64,000 nucleotides of DNA from Symsagittifera roscoffensis (Eukaryota > Xenacoelomorpha > Acoela > Convolutidae): assembly GCF_963678635.1 (NCBI RefSeq), contig NC_087065.1, forward strand, positions 18,179,623 to 18,243,622, written 5' to 3'. The translations under genes and the position numbers were made by a program. Positions 1-11,210 of this stretch are shown piece after piece. How positions within the stretch are numbered: the first letter of the stretch is position 1; each line of letters begins with the position of its first letter. The notes beneath the pieces are model-generated. The model did not search any database. It saw nothing but the letters and a program-made list of their open reading frames with translations, and was not told the origin of the DNA.

Positions 1-104
1 ACGTTTTGCAAAACAGATTCCAATTTCATACCTTGTAGGGAGAGCTGTCTTTCAGCCATCTTTCAAGCCGTGTCCGCATGGCTCTGTTCTTTTCAAAATA
101 ATGT

Positions 105-764
105 GACTTTTTAATGAAAGAGCTTGCACTTAGATTCAACACTAAAGTTCACGTTTAATCATGTCAGTATCAACTGTACAAACTTGTTCCGTCAATTCCA
201 AATTGGCTCACCTTAGATGGCGAAAGTACCAATATCCGTTTCTACAAGCCGTCGTCTGCGTCTTCGAACCTAAAACTGCCTTGCAAGCCGGACATCATTT
301 GTCCAGAAGTGCTTAAAATCATTCCAACTGCAATGTTCTTCACTAAAAACGAGATAATGCCTGGTAGATTGGTTAAAGCAGTGTCTGAGAGAACCCTTTG
401 GTGCTGTTATTCTTCGCACTCTTCAGCTGACGAAATAATTGATTTCCTTTCGAGTCTGCAGTTCGGAAGTAGTACACCCTTCGTTTGTCAGGATAAAGAT
501 ACTGAACTTCACTCTGTGAAAGCTTTTATTTTAAATACGCTCAAACATCAGAATCCAAACACGTTAAACGATTCGAATACAAAGTTGTGGAAAGAGAAAA
601 TTAAATTCAGTAAAAGAGGTAAGCGCAAACTTTATCTGGAGAAAATCTCAACCAACACAGTAGACTATGAATACCATAGTTCGCCATCAAGACAACAAAG
701 ACGCTTTGTCGAAGGAGAAGTTTTCGAGGGAAAGGATTCAGAAACAAACAAAAAAGCCAAGTAG
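105..764 (+). pseudogene. Artemis/SNM1-family DNA-repair nuclease (DCLRE1C-like), C-terminal part of the beta-CASP region; interrupted
   Basis: Artemis and its SNM1 relatives are nuclear metallo-beta-lactamase/beta-CASP nucleases that open hairpins and trim DNA ends in non-homologous end joining. The reading frame from about 105 gives LALRFNTKVHV and then LVPSIPNWLTLDGEST. This matches in order the Artemis segment in which a 'xVHV' strand is followed by a short helix and a 'TTD' strand. Further on lies WCCYSSHSSADEIIDFLSSL, equivalent to the family's 'SFHSSYSE' block. Its histidine (nt 417-419) would be beta-CASP motif C. The last third (from about 600) is basic and low in complexity and contains a 126-bp duplication. 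The catalytic HxHxDH part would lie upstream; I do not see it in the first 100 bases. The frame carries a TAA at 156-158 between the two matching blocks, and no ATG opens the downstream part, so I call it a pseudogene or a partial, possibly misassembled gene. The family match rests on recalled consensus, not a search. Confidence 0.5.
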
Positions 765-885
765 ACAACTATTTCAACAAACACACCAGACTATGAATAC
801 CATAGTGAGCCATTAAGCTAACACAGTCGCTTTGTCGAAAATGGAGATTTCGAGGAAAAGGATTCAGAAAAAACAGAAAAGTGAT
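662..885 (+). repeat. 126-bp imperfect tandem duplication at the 3' end of the Artemis-like frame
   Basis: The block beginning AGACTATGAATACCATAG at 662 recurs at 788. Both copies continue through CGCTTTGTCGAA and end near GGATTCAGAAA. The second copy lies beyond the stop codon that ends the reading frame at 764. Confidence 0.85.
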
Positions 886-1039
886 ATAATTGCTCAACAA
901 TATTTAAAAACAATATTTTACTTTTATTTTATAATAACCGCTTGTATAAGTTTTTCTTTTCAGTTTTAATTAAGCGAGGATTTTTAATCCAATTTTCAGA
1001 GAAAATTTCAGTTCAGCTTTCAAAAAATACAATCGAACC

Positions 1040-1375
1040 GTCCGTTATCTCGTCTCAAATGCTGATGAGTGCGATGATAATTGCTGAACCAAAAGAACCA
1101 TCTCATCACAAAAACTGGTGAGTGCGATGATAATTGCTGAACCAACTGAACCATCTCATCTCAAATACTGATGAGTGCGATGATAATTTCTGAACCAACT
1201 GAACCATCTCATCTCAAAAACTGGTGAGTGCGATGATAATTTCTGAACGATCTCATCTCAAATACTGATGAGTGACTTAGCTGCCATTTCAAATTGAACC
1301 ATCTCATCTCAAATACTGATGATGATTTCTTATGCATAACTGAACCATCTCATCTCAAATACTGATGAACGACTT
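1040..1375 (+). repeat. Tandem repeat field (units of about 50-60 bp) with a conserved hairpin
   Basis: About seven imperfect units share the core GAACCATCTCATCTCAAA followed by TACTGATGAG. Each unit contains the inverted pair CTCATC...GATGAG separated by about nine bases. In variant units the pairing survives as G-U wobbles (CTCATC with GGTGAG, CTCGTC with GATGAG). No ORF is supported here. Confidence 0.85.
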
Positions 1376-1489
1376 AACTGCCCGCATTTCAAACATGAAT
1401 TGCCATTTCAAACCCCGAACAGCCATTTCAAACCCATTGCAAACCAAAAAGAAAGATTTGTCATCTGCATAGTAAACCAATGTTTTAAG

Positions 1490-1900
1490 ATTGGTTGGTG
1501 GATTCCGCTGACAAAAAGATAACTCTCCTTGGGTTCAAATTGCGCGTTGCTATAGATAAAAAAACAAATACTCCACCTCTAGCTTTTAATTGTTCATATG
1601 CAAGGTCAGTAATAAACAAAAATGCGAATCTACTTACAATTTATGGAATCCGCTTACATTTGGGGACTCCGCATTAAAATTTTGCAGATTCCACTTACAT
1701 TTGCGGTTTCCACTTACATTTTGCGGAATCCACTTACAATTGCGGAATCCAGATCAACTAGTTATAATTGCTTCTTGCGGAATCCGCAACAAAACAAATG
1801 TGCCGACAAAATTTACGTTACAGGTATATGTATGCGGAATCCACTGAAATTTTGTTTGTGGAATCCACTTACGTTTTGGAACATATTTTAAGATTTGTCT
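1490..1900. repeat. Cluster of short GCGGAATCC / ACTTACATTTT motifs
   Basis: A motif of about 20-23 bp built from (G)CGGAATCC and ACTTACATTTT recurs about nine times at irregular spacing, sometimes as the near-palindrome TGCGGAATCCGC. One further copy lies far away at about 27605. The small overlapping ORFs in all frames are by-products of this repetition. Confidence 0.75.
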
Positions 1901-2214
1901 CTAGAATCCAGAAACATACAGACACAAAATTGTGCTCCTATCCAGTGCACAGTTTGGCCGCGTAACGAAGACACTTAAAAATGTGAAAAACATTTTTTCC
2001 CAGTGTCGAGATATACCGATTTGTAATTTTTTTTATTTTTGTTTTAATTTCAAGCTTTTTGAGTGAGAAATTAGGGTTGAATAGTTTTTTGTCCTAGATT
2101 TAAACCGTGAAAACAGAGTTTTTTACTCCACTTAAATTGATTTATGGAACCTTTAGCCGATTTTTGGAAGAAACATTTTAAAAACTTCATAATGAGTGGG
2201 CAAAAAAATTTGAC
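1901..2214. other. No gene seen
   Basis: AT-rich sequence between the short-motif cluster and the first Polinton-derived module. I see no coding signal or recognisable repeat. Confidence 0.5.
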
Positions 2215-2789
2215 AAGTCTAATGAAAGTTTTCTTTAAGTTTTTGTTAACGATTTTTTTTCGTCTTTTTTTCTTCTTTTACAAACTTAGTTTTCCAAATT
2301 GCCTGTTTCACACTGACTGTGGGATATGCCTAAATGCTATTTTTTTGTTAAAACTTTTTTATCATAGAAAAAAATGACAACGGTTTTTTTAAAAATTAAA
2401 GTCTGAGCAGATGATGGAGCATTAAAGACAACATTTCTAGAAGCTATACTCACAGAAAAAAAAAACAATCAAGATTTATAAGATAGGTTGAAAAAATTTT
2501 TTTGAGAATTTTCTTGTTGAAAATAAGCCTATAAAAATGGAGGCTTCTTGACATTTGTCAAGTCATTCATTAATGAAACCAACACCTTTATCGGTGTTTG
2601 TAATTGCAGTAGTCTTCTTTTAGACTTCGGCTAGCTCAAGCCAAACACCGACAAAACTAACTCGTGTGATGAAACTTTCACGCTAGAACAGTGTTGTGAC
2701 CAAAAAACTTTATCTGATGGTTAACATACAGACAAAACTTGAAAATAAACCAGATTTACCAGGCAAAACTTCTATGCGGAACAAAACTT

Positions 2790-4140
2790 TATTGTAAAAC
2801 TTTATGATTTTATACCTAACGATCTCTATGTAAAAATTGTATTGGTTAATAACAACATCGTTCAAGGCATTAAAGTGATATAATATTTCTATTTGCCACC
2901 AAAACCTCGGCAAGCTATGTTGTAATCCAATTGAACTAAATTTGTGCTACGCGTTTTGCTGTTGTGGTTTTTTGCGAATTGGTTCTTTCAATGTTTCTAC
3001 AAAGTCTATGGTCTTGGTGAAAATAGTTATGATATGAAACGGTTGAATTATCAACACAATTTTTGAAAACATGTGTCGGTTAAAGGAACCAAAAAAGTTT
3101 GGGATCATTTCCATTAGAAAAATTCCCAAAACCACTTTAGATAAAATTGGATAAAAAGTTAAGTGACAACTATAAAAAACAAAAATTTTTGAATAAAATC
3201 AATCAATTTTTCTAAGCTGCTAATGAGAAAGCATGTGAAATAGAAAAGGATTCAAAAATAGGATCAGAAGCATCATCATTAAAACTTGTATCATAATTCA
3301 AATGTGCAATATAAATCGAATGGGTTATATGATTACAAAAAGAGCTGCGCTGACCAGCTGTTACAAGAATTGTTGTTTTTGGTAAAGTGCTCCCGATATG
3401 GGTAGTTTGAAGAATCTTTGAGCCAAATTGATTCAATAGCAGATAGCATGTGGTCGGTTTCAAGACAGTCATTTTTCTAACATATAGGTTCGCTTCAAAT
3501 ATTTGCAGCTTGTAATGGTTGCAGGTTCTTTAGATTTTATAATAAAAAATTCAAAAGAGCGTCTGTGGGAAAGTCTGACGGTATTTCCGATCATTAAATA
3601 TTTGTCACAGGTGAAAAAATCAACTCCAGCGAGTCCATAGAACCAAATTTCCCTCAATTCGAGGAGCAGTTCTGGTTGAGATGTAAAACCACCTGCATCC
3701 ATCGCAACGTTATTGTTCTCAAAACGATATTCCTGACATCAAGCAATGAGTCCTTGGCTCCTTTGCTGTTGAAAATTTCTGTTTTAAAAAAAATTTGTTG
3801 TGCAAAAAAACACTATTGGCAATTGAGATTTTCAGTACATTAGCGGAGAGGGTACAGTCAGAGAAAAAAGAATACAAGGAGTTGCTTACGAGGAACGGTG
3901 AATCAGACATATTAGGATCACTTTTTCGTATCTCAGTTCAGCTCCAATCGCTTGCGTTACTCTGAATTGATTTTCCAAATAGATTTTTTGCAGTTCAACA
4001 AAATTGTTACGGTCACTGTTGATTTCAAATTCAGGTGAAAATTTGGTGAAAATACAGGTCCAATTTTTTGTTCGAGAAAATCAGAAGAAGTTGAGGTTGC
4101 CCAAACAAATCAGAGAGCTATGGATAGCTTCATTGTGTAG
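2790..4140 (-). pseudogene. Polinton major capsid protein fossil (F54H12.2-like), copy A1
   Basis: The family's capsid protein is a double jelly-roll that builds the virus-like particle. Separate minus-strand blocks match it in the correct order. EINSDRNNFVELQKIYLENQ near 4010 resembles the conserved 'YIDL...L.V' strand. A block near 3700-3900 corresponds to the 'NTYPYRAYIETLLSYG' region. DKYLMIGNTVRLSHRRSFEF near 3590 corresponds to 'LNGVDIKIRLIRNKDSF'. A block near 3360-3470 corresponds to the 'GQLPKRIVVGLVDN' region, and near 2820-2910 lies the carboxy-terminal strand EILYHFNALNDVVINQYNFY. The reading is broken in many places. Identification is by pattern and order of blocks and needs a profile search. 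Confidence 0.65.
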
Positions 4141-4278
4141 CAAATTCATAATCAGTCTCTATGTTTGAGAAAAAATCTGTTCGGCATCTCGCTGGTCTGT
4201 TTTTTTTCGAATAATTATTAACTTTTTTGAGCTCCTACTAATTTTCTCCGTAGCAATCCACTGATTGGTGTCTTTCAT

Positions 4279-4470
4279 TGACATCTACCATCACCGACTT
4301 GTTTTCTTGCAGGTTTTATTGCAATGTTTTTCAATGCTTGCTTAGGAGACTTCTTTTCCATAGCAACATCAACCATTTCAGGCGCTGCACTCTTCAAAAA
4401 CTTTCTGACCAACTTTTTTGCAGCCGCTATAATGACCCGTCGTACAAACGCTATAGCAACACAACCAAAA
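4279..4470 (-). pseudogene. Minor-capsid-like (pVI-type) fossil, copy A1
   Basis: A minus-strand frame reads AAAKKLVRKFLKSAAPEMVD, then KKSPKQALKNIAIK and ARKQVG. Polinton small capsid-associated proteins typically have a basic, alanine-rich amphipathic helix ('GKEALKTGANVASD') followed by a 'GKSVKQAAKAR' block, and this segment sits next to the capsid gene as expected. The block is only about 60 codons and the family is poorly conserved, so this is a tentative call. Confidence 0.35.
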
Positions 4471-5279
4471 CGCCAAACCCACTGCCGCGTAGTCGGTAGT
4501 GTTCAGAAAAATCGGGTAGTGAAGCTTGCTTTGCATAATACTGTTCCATTGATTTTCAACCAAAGTGGTTGAATTTTAGAGTCAGCACAAAATTATAAGT
4601 TCCTGCCTAGATTTTTTTGAGGATTTGGTATGACAATGTCAAGATAGTCAAAACTTAGACTTGTCCCATTAGATAGGTAATATGGGAAATGATGTTCGTA
4701 CAGTTCGTTTTCCTAATAAGATGCATCGAAGCAGCGTATCAATTTGTAATCAGTATGATATTCAGAGTTCTCGCCAAGTTTTGCCTTGTAGCCTAACAAA
4801 ATCGATATTTGGGGACATGGAATTTTTTTTTTCAAATGGATCCATTCAATTACTCGTGCTATTTGTGATTTTTTGAGGACTTGCATTGAAACAATTTTTG
4901 TTTTTGATTTTTGATTTTGGTTCATTGATAAGTTATTTTATTAAAAGGCATTCTTCTGATTTGATAAAAATTTTTTCGCAATAATAAGGGCTCGAAATTG
5001 TATTTTGATTGTGAGCGTTGGATTTACTGGCTGTTACCTCGGATGCTCTGAAATACTTAAATTATTGGTCAGTAATAATGTTAAATTTCGTTGAGAAAAT
5101 TATTTCTGAGAGAGCAGCTCTCCGTCTAAATCAGTTTTTTTGTAGAAAAATTTCTGAAAAAATGTCCGGGAAAAAATTAATTGATGCTGTTGAAATCAAA
5201 TCTACAATAAATACATCTTTCTTGTCATATTCTGCTTTGTTTCGAATGAAACGAATTTCTTTTTCGAACAACTTTCTGT

Positions 5280-6255
5280 TGATTTCTTCCTTCCCCGCAT
5301 CAATGACTCTTTATATTGGAGGGTTTACAGTAAGAATGTCAAGTATTTTGAAAACTTTATCTATAAGTACCTGCTTGTAACATTTTCTAAGAAGCAAGTC
5401 GGTTTTTGCTATCCGCACATAGTCATGAACATAAATGTTTTATTTTTTGTAGCAATCTTGTTGAACTGTGTGCAATCAATGAAATGAAAGCAGGCCATGT
5501 TTTTCCTCTATTCACGTGTGAGCTGATCGTCTGAACAAAAATTGGTAATTTTTCAATATAACTTTATTTCCATCAAACTCCTAGAATTTGTAGATTATGA
5601 TTTTGAACGATCGAATGTTTCGTTCGGCAAATGCAGATTTCTTTCCTTGTGAGTGTAGTATTTAATGATTTTTCGTTTAGTAGATATTTTTTGAGCTTTC
5701 CTTTAAATTTTGTACATCCATTTCTTTAGTTGTTTTCTTTTGATTATTTTTTGAAAACTTTGGGTGTTTCTTTAGCATCTTTGGTCTTCAGTGGTTCCAC
5801 TCATAAGGAGTGAGATAGAGAATTAACAGCAATAACAATTATTGTACCCATAGGTTGTCATTGGCCCGTTTATCAAAATATGCCAAGTCGAGAGACCAAA
5901 CTTCGGTGATATCGATCACTCTCAGGCAAGGTTATGTTTTAAGAAACAACAAATACTTTGTCTGTGATGATTGAGATCGCAGATCTCAATCATCAAAATT
6001 CTAATTTTTTATGGCGAGAATCCACCAACATTTATTACTTTTTTACGCTCACCAATGCAGCTGGACCATTCGAGTAGATTAAATTATTTTTTTTCGCTGA
6101 TAGTAGGATTTCCATTCTTTTGCTAACCTCGCAAAACATTTTACTGCTTTCGTAGTTTTTATTGTCGTCGTCGACTGGTGGGGAAGAAAATTTTTTTTCA
6201 GGGTTTTTCTTTTGTCGGATTACTGAGTTTTGAGAGTTGTCGACCAAGTCTTCGA
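5280..6255 (-). pseudogene. Polinton integrase fossil, copy A1
   Basis: Polinton integrases are retroviral-type DDE recombinases that insert the element. Minus-strand blocks match in order. YSNGPAALVSVKK near 6040-6080 resembles the 'YNPSSPGSFGGVEKL' start. EVWSLDLAYFDKRANDN near 5900 resembles 'xWQADLVDM..YA..N'. KKSAFAERNIRSFK near 5620 resembles the 'KASxVERFNRTLK' catalytic-glutamate block. YVHDYVRIAK and a following 'F.I..I....P..Y' strand near 5300-5440 resemble the carboxy-terminal 'VGDYVRISK' SH3-like domain. The frame is broken many times. Next to the capsid genes, this assignment fits a Polinton better than a retrovirus. Confidence 0.6.
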
Positions 6256-7009
6256 TGAGGAGTGCTTCGACCTGTTTGATTCCTTAGTTGTCGGACTGTC
6301 GGAAACAAAGGAAGAAGTTGAGGGCTAAGCTGTTTTGGTCTTAAGCGTGCGTAGAATCTGTTTAGCATAAGTGTTGAACACTAAACAAGGGTCAAGAATT
6401 AGTTTTTCTTGTCTACTGAAAGTTTTCTTTAAGTTTTTGTTAACGACTTTTTTTCGTCTTTTTTTCTTCTTTTACGAACTTAGTTTTCCAAATTGCCTGT
6501 TTTACACTGACTGTGGGATATGCCTAAATGCTATTTTTTTGTTAAAACTTTTTTATCATAGAAAAAAATGACAACGGTTTTTTTTTAAAATTAAAGTCTG
6601 AGCAGTTGATGGAACATTAAAGACAACGTTTCTAGAAGCTATACTCCCAGAAAAAAAAACAATTAAGATTTATAAGATAGGTTGAAAAAATTTTTTTTGA
6701 GAATTTTCTTGTTGAAAAAAAACCTATAAAAATGGAGGCTTCTTGACAATTGTCAAGTCATTCAACAATTAAACCAACACGTTTATCGGTTTTTGTAGTT
6801 GCAGTAGTCTTCTTTTAGACATTGGCTAGCTCAAGCCAAACACCGACAAAACTAATTCGTGTGATGAAACTTTCACGCTAGAACAGAGTTGTGACCAAAA
6901 AATTTAATCTGATGGTTAACATACAGACAAAACTTGAAAATAAACCAGATTTACCAGGCAAAACTTCTTTGCGGAACAAAACTAACAACCAACTTAAAAA
7001 AATACTTTT

Positions 7010-7310
7010 TCGTTTGAATGGTAAAAAAGTTTGACGCTTGTTTTTTGGCAATATTTAACTTTAAAGACTAAGCAATAAAATACTTAAAAGAACAGAAACT
7101 AGGACACTGGGATTGGGGATGGCGGATTTTTGGTGATCCCTACAAGGATCATTGGGCTTAGATGATCCCTAATGATCCCTATCTAAAATGTTCATACCCA
7201 AATGTCCCTATTTAAATTTAGCCATCCTTAATGATCGCTATTAAAATTTTGATGCCTAATGGTTCCTATGTAAAATAAATGATCCCTAATGACCCCAATT
7301 TATGATTTTA
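7010..7310 (+). repeat. TGATCCCTA-rich degenerate minisatellite, copy A2
   Basis: About ten degenerate units of (A)TGATCCCTA(AT) between roughly 7125 and 7300, within a stretch absent from module A copy 1. A matching field lies in copy A3. Confidence 0.8.
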
Positions 7311-8645
7311 TACCTAACGATTCCTATGTAAGAATTGTGTTGGTTAATAACAACATCGTTCAAGGCATTAAAGTGATATAATATTTCTATTTGCCACCAT
7401 TACTTCGGCAAGCTATGTTGTAATCCAATTGAACTAAATTTGTGCTACGCGTTTTGCTGTTGTGGTTTTTTGCGAAATGGTTCTTTCAATGTTTCTACAA
7501 AGTCTATGGTCTTGGTGAAAATAGTTATGAAATCAAACGGTTGAATTATCAACACAATTTTTGAAAACAAGTGTCGGTTAAAGGAACCAAAAAAGTTTGG
7601 GATCATTTCCATTAGAAAAATTCCCAAAACCACTTCAGATAAAAATTGGATAAAAAGTTAAGTGACAGCTATAAAAAACAAAAATTTTTGAATAAAATCA
7701 ATCAATTTTTCTAAGCTGCTAATGAGAAAGCATGTGAAATAGAAAAGGATTCAAAAATTGAATCAGAAGCATCATCATTAAAACTTGTATCATAATTCAA
7801 ATGTGCAATATAAATCGAATGGGTTATATGATTAGAAAAAGAGCTGCGCTGACCACCTGTTACAAGAATTGTTGTTTTTGGTAAAGTGCTCCCGATATGG
7901 GTAGTTTGAAGGATCTTTGAGCCAAATTGATTCAATAGCAAATAGCACGTGGTCGGTTTCAAGACAGTCATTTTTCTAACATATAGGTTCGCTTCAAATA
8001 TTTGCAGCTTGTAATGGTTGCAGGTTCTTTAGATTTTAAAATAAAAAATTCAAAAGAGCGTCTGTGGGAAAGTCTGACGGTATTTCCGATCATTAAATAT
8101 TTGTCACAGTAGAAAAAATCAACTCCAGCGAGTCCATAGAACCAAATTTCCCTCAATTCGAGGAGCAGTTCTGTTTGAGATGTAAAACCACCTGCATCCA
8201 TCGCAACGTTATTGTTCTCAAAACGATATTCCTGACATCAAGCAATGAGTCCTTGGCTCCTTTGCTGTTGAAAATTTCTGTTTTAAAAAAAATTTTTGTG
8301 CACAAAAACACTATTGGCAATTGAGATTTTCAGTACATTAGCGGAGTGGGTACAGTCAGAGAAAAAAGAATACAAGGAGTTTCTTACGAGGAACGGTGAA
8401 TCAGACAGTTTAGGATCACTTTTTCGTATCTCAGTTCAGCTCCAATTGCGTGCGTTACTCTGCATTGAGTTTCCAAATAGATTTTTTTGCAGTTCAACAA
8501 AATTGTTACGGTCACTGTTGATTTCAAATTCAGGTGAAAATTTGGTGAAAATACAGGTCCAATTTTTTGACCTGTATCCGAGAAAATCAGAAGAAGTTGA
8601 GGTTGCCCAAACAAATCAGAGAGCTATGGATAGCTTCATTGTGTA
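7290..8645 (-). pseudogene. Polinton major capsid protein fossil, copy A2
   Basis: Near-identical duplicate of the capsid fossil in module A copy 1, with the same blocks in the same order (for example DKYLMIGNTVRLSHRRSFEF near 8080). The interruptions it shares with the other copies show it was already dead when duplicated. The apparent plus-strand ORF across it (116 aa) is an antisense shadow. Confidence 0.62.
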
Positions 8646-8784
8646 ACAAATTCATAATCAGTCTCTATTTTTGAGAAAAAATCTGTTCGGCATCTCGCTG
8701 GTCTGTTTTTTTTCGAATAATTGTTAATTTTTTTGAGCTCCTACTGATTTTCTCCGTAGCAATCCACTGATTGGTGTCTCTCAT

Positions 8785-8976
8785 TGACATCTACCATCAC
8801 CGACTTGTTTTCTTGCAGGTTTTGTTACAATGTTTTTCAATGTTTGCTTAGGAGACTTCTTTTCCATAGCAACATCAACCATTTCATGCGCTGCACTCAT
8901 GAAAAGCTTTCTGTTCAAATTTTTTGCAGCTGCTATAATGACCCGTCGTACAAACGCTATAACAACACAACCAAAA
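8785..8976 (-). pseudogene. Minor-capsid-like fossil, copy A2
   Basis: Duplicate of the short basic alanine-rich block of copy A1, with the same KKSPKQ signature and the same position beside the capsid fossil. Confidence 0.33.
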
Positions 8977-10569
8977 CGCCAAACCCACTGCCGCGTAGTC
9001 GGTAGTGTTCAGAAAAATCGGGTAGTGAAGCTTGCTTTGCATAATACTGTTCCATTGATTTTCAACCAAAGTGGTTGAATTTTAGAGTCAGCACAAAATT
9101 ATAAGTTCCTGCCTAGATTTTTTTGAGGATTTGGTATGACAATGTCAAGATAGTCAAAACTTAGACTTGTCCCATTAGATAGGTAATATGGGAAATGATG
9201 TTCGTACAGTTCGTTTTCCTAATAAGATGCATCGAAGCAGCGTATCAATTTGTAATCAGTATGATATTCAGAGTTCTTGCCAAGTTTTGCCTTGTAGCCT
9301 AACAGAATCGGTATTTGGGGACATGGGAAAAAAATTTTTTCATATGAATTTATTCAATTACTTGTGCTATTCGTGATTTTTTGAGGACTTGCATTGAAAC
9401 AATTTTTGTTTTTGATTTTTGATTTTGGCTCATTGATAAGTTTTTTTATTAAAATGCATTCTTCTGATTTGATAAAAAAAATTTTCGCAATAATAAGGGC
9501 TCGAAATTGTATTTTGATTGTGAGCGTTGGATTTACTGGATTTTACCTCGGATGCTCTGAAATACTTAAATTATTGATCAGTAATAAGTGTTGAACACTA
9601 AACAAGGGTCAAGAATTAGTTCTTTGCCAAATTTGTGAATAAAGTACACTTTCAACTTTCTTTCTGTTTTGCTGGGTATCGTACAAAAAAGATTAAATTT
9701 TGACTGGTTTTGGTTGTCCTTGATCTTGATTTAAAAAGTATCCGTCAAGGTTTAGATTTAAGGATTCAACTCTGAACAATTTTTCCAGCACCATGTTTGC
9801 TCTTTCCATTTAATAGCTTCCAATAGGTCTTGATTGAATTCCCTAATTTTTCGAATCAGTTTTACGGTTTTTCCAATTGTTTTTTTCATCTTATTTTTTA
9901 TTACCTTTGAATTTGTTTGCTGCAGAGAATGGTCTGATTCATCATCTTATCTTAATCTGCTTCATCATCCCCATCTCCACTGAAACAGGTAAGTGCTGAT
10001 AGATTTTTGTTCGAGGATTTTGTACGACAATGTTAGGTATTAAGGGATAGGCTTTGGCTTTATTGTTGGTAGAGATTAGCGGCTGATATCTCATTCTCCA
10101 AATCGCGATAAATTATTGAGTTGAGACGATTTGTCATTGATTGATGGAAAATGAAGGGTTTGAGATTGTGGTACATTTTTTCTATCCGGAGTATATGTGT
10201 TGCGAGGAATGAAGATAACTTGCTTAAAGTTCTAGTTTTTCAAATAATTTTTACACAATTTTCGATTGATTTAGCCAGGAAAACATTAACTGACGAAACT
10301 AACCATTTTCTCGAATGCTAACCTTACCATTTTCTCGGATGCCAACTACTTTTTGTCAAACTAAATTTTTTTAACGATGAAATTTCTGTTAACCGGAACA
10401 TGCCCAAGAAAAACGTTTACAAAAAAATTGCAAAGAAATCAAAGCTGTTGACAAAATTGATTTACAATTCTGACTTTTGAGCATTCGCTTCAATAAACTT
10501 CACTTTTTTCTGTGATGACTGCTTTTGAGGATAGAAAGTAGAACATGATTAGCATCGGTGGAACTATGT

Positions 10570-11210
10570 TTGACAAGTGGTTAGATATCGGTGGAACTAT
10601 TTTCGACAAAATTTTGAAATCTAAGTTTTTCAACAAATGACCAAAAATTTTCTCTCGTTGCCTACTGATTGTTTAGTTGTCTGCTTAAATAATCAATTTG
10701 TTGAATGTCTCCAGTTGATTTGAACAATGTCAATTGAGTTCAATTCAAACCTAATGTACGTGATTGTTTAATTTGCTTGAAAAAATTACTCTTTACACAA
10801 AAAAAATCAATAGTTTAATGTCGGCCTTTTGTAGTTATTTTCATAAAACGTTTTCGCGGGTATTATCAAAGACAATCCAATATTTTGTTATTATTTTCAA
10901 AGCTGGAAATTTTTTTAAAATCAAAATTCAGTTTTGTTGAGAAACAAAGGATTTTTTTTTTGGTTTTTTGGGTTATCGTGAAGTCAAAAATAAAATACTT
11001 TTTAAAATGATCTGAAAAAAGTACCTCTGAGGAGCCTTTGAAAAATTAAATCAGCTTTGCCGGGTTCCGAAGGACCTGAAACAGTCACGAACAGACAATC
11101 ATTTTTTGACATGATCTTGGTCATTAATACAACCTGGGATTTGGTAATACGTGACCACCTGTACTGGACAGTATTGAAAGCCAAATGGCAATTTCGTCGC
11201 AACTTAAGCG
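10570..11210 (-). pseudogene. Polinton DNA-packaging ATPase fossil (FtsK/HerA type), copy B1
   Basis: This ATPase pumps the element's DNA into its capsid. A minus-strand block near 11050-11130 reads CLFVTVSGPSEPGKADLIFQ, a Walker A region of the 'VSGPSGSGKTxLVxxLL' type. About 360 bp downstream a second block reads LFKSTGDIQQIDYLSRQLNN, matching the family's 'LFKSPRDVQQIDxLGRQL' signature. It is followed by FGHLL, like 'PFGHLLIDF'. Spacing between the blocks matches the family. Several interruptions separate the blocks. The double match makes this one of the firmest calls in the complex. Confidence 0.75.

Larger units (their letters stand above)
2215..6410. repeat. Module A, copy 1
   Basis: First of three copies of a block that starts near AATGAAAGTTTTCTTTAAG and ends near ACACTAAACAAGGGTCAAG. 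It carries capsid, minor-capsid-like and integrase fossils, all on the minus strand. It differs from copies 2 and 3 in not carrying the TGATCCCTA-rich stretch. Confidence 0.9.
6411..9619. repeat. Module A, copy 2
   Basis: Second copy of module A, shorter than the others. It holds the capsid and minor-capsid-like parts but not the integrase part. It ends in the same ACACTAAACAAGGGTCAAG block and runs directly into module B. Confidence 0.9.

Noticed and set aside
1040-1375. Hammerhead ribozyme array suggested by repeated CTGATGAG
   Set aside because: The CTGATGA core is present but the required GAAA box after stem II is not; the units have TGAAC instead, and no cleavage-site stem is evident.
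1040-1375. CRISPR-like array
   Set aside because: Repeats are imperfect, contiguous and without unique spacers, and the genome is eukaryotic.
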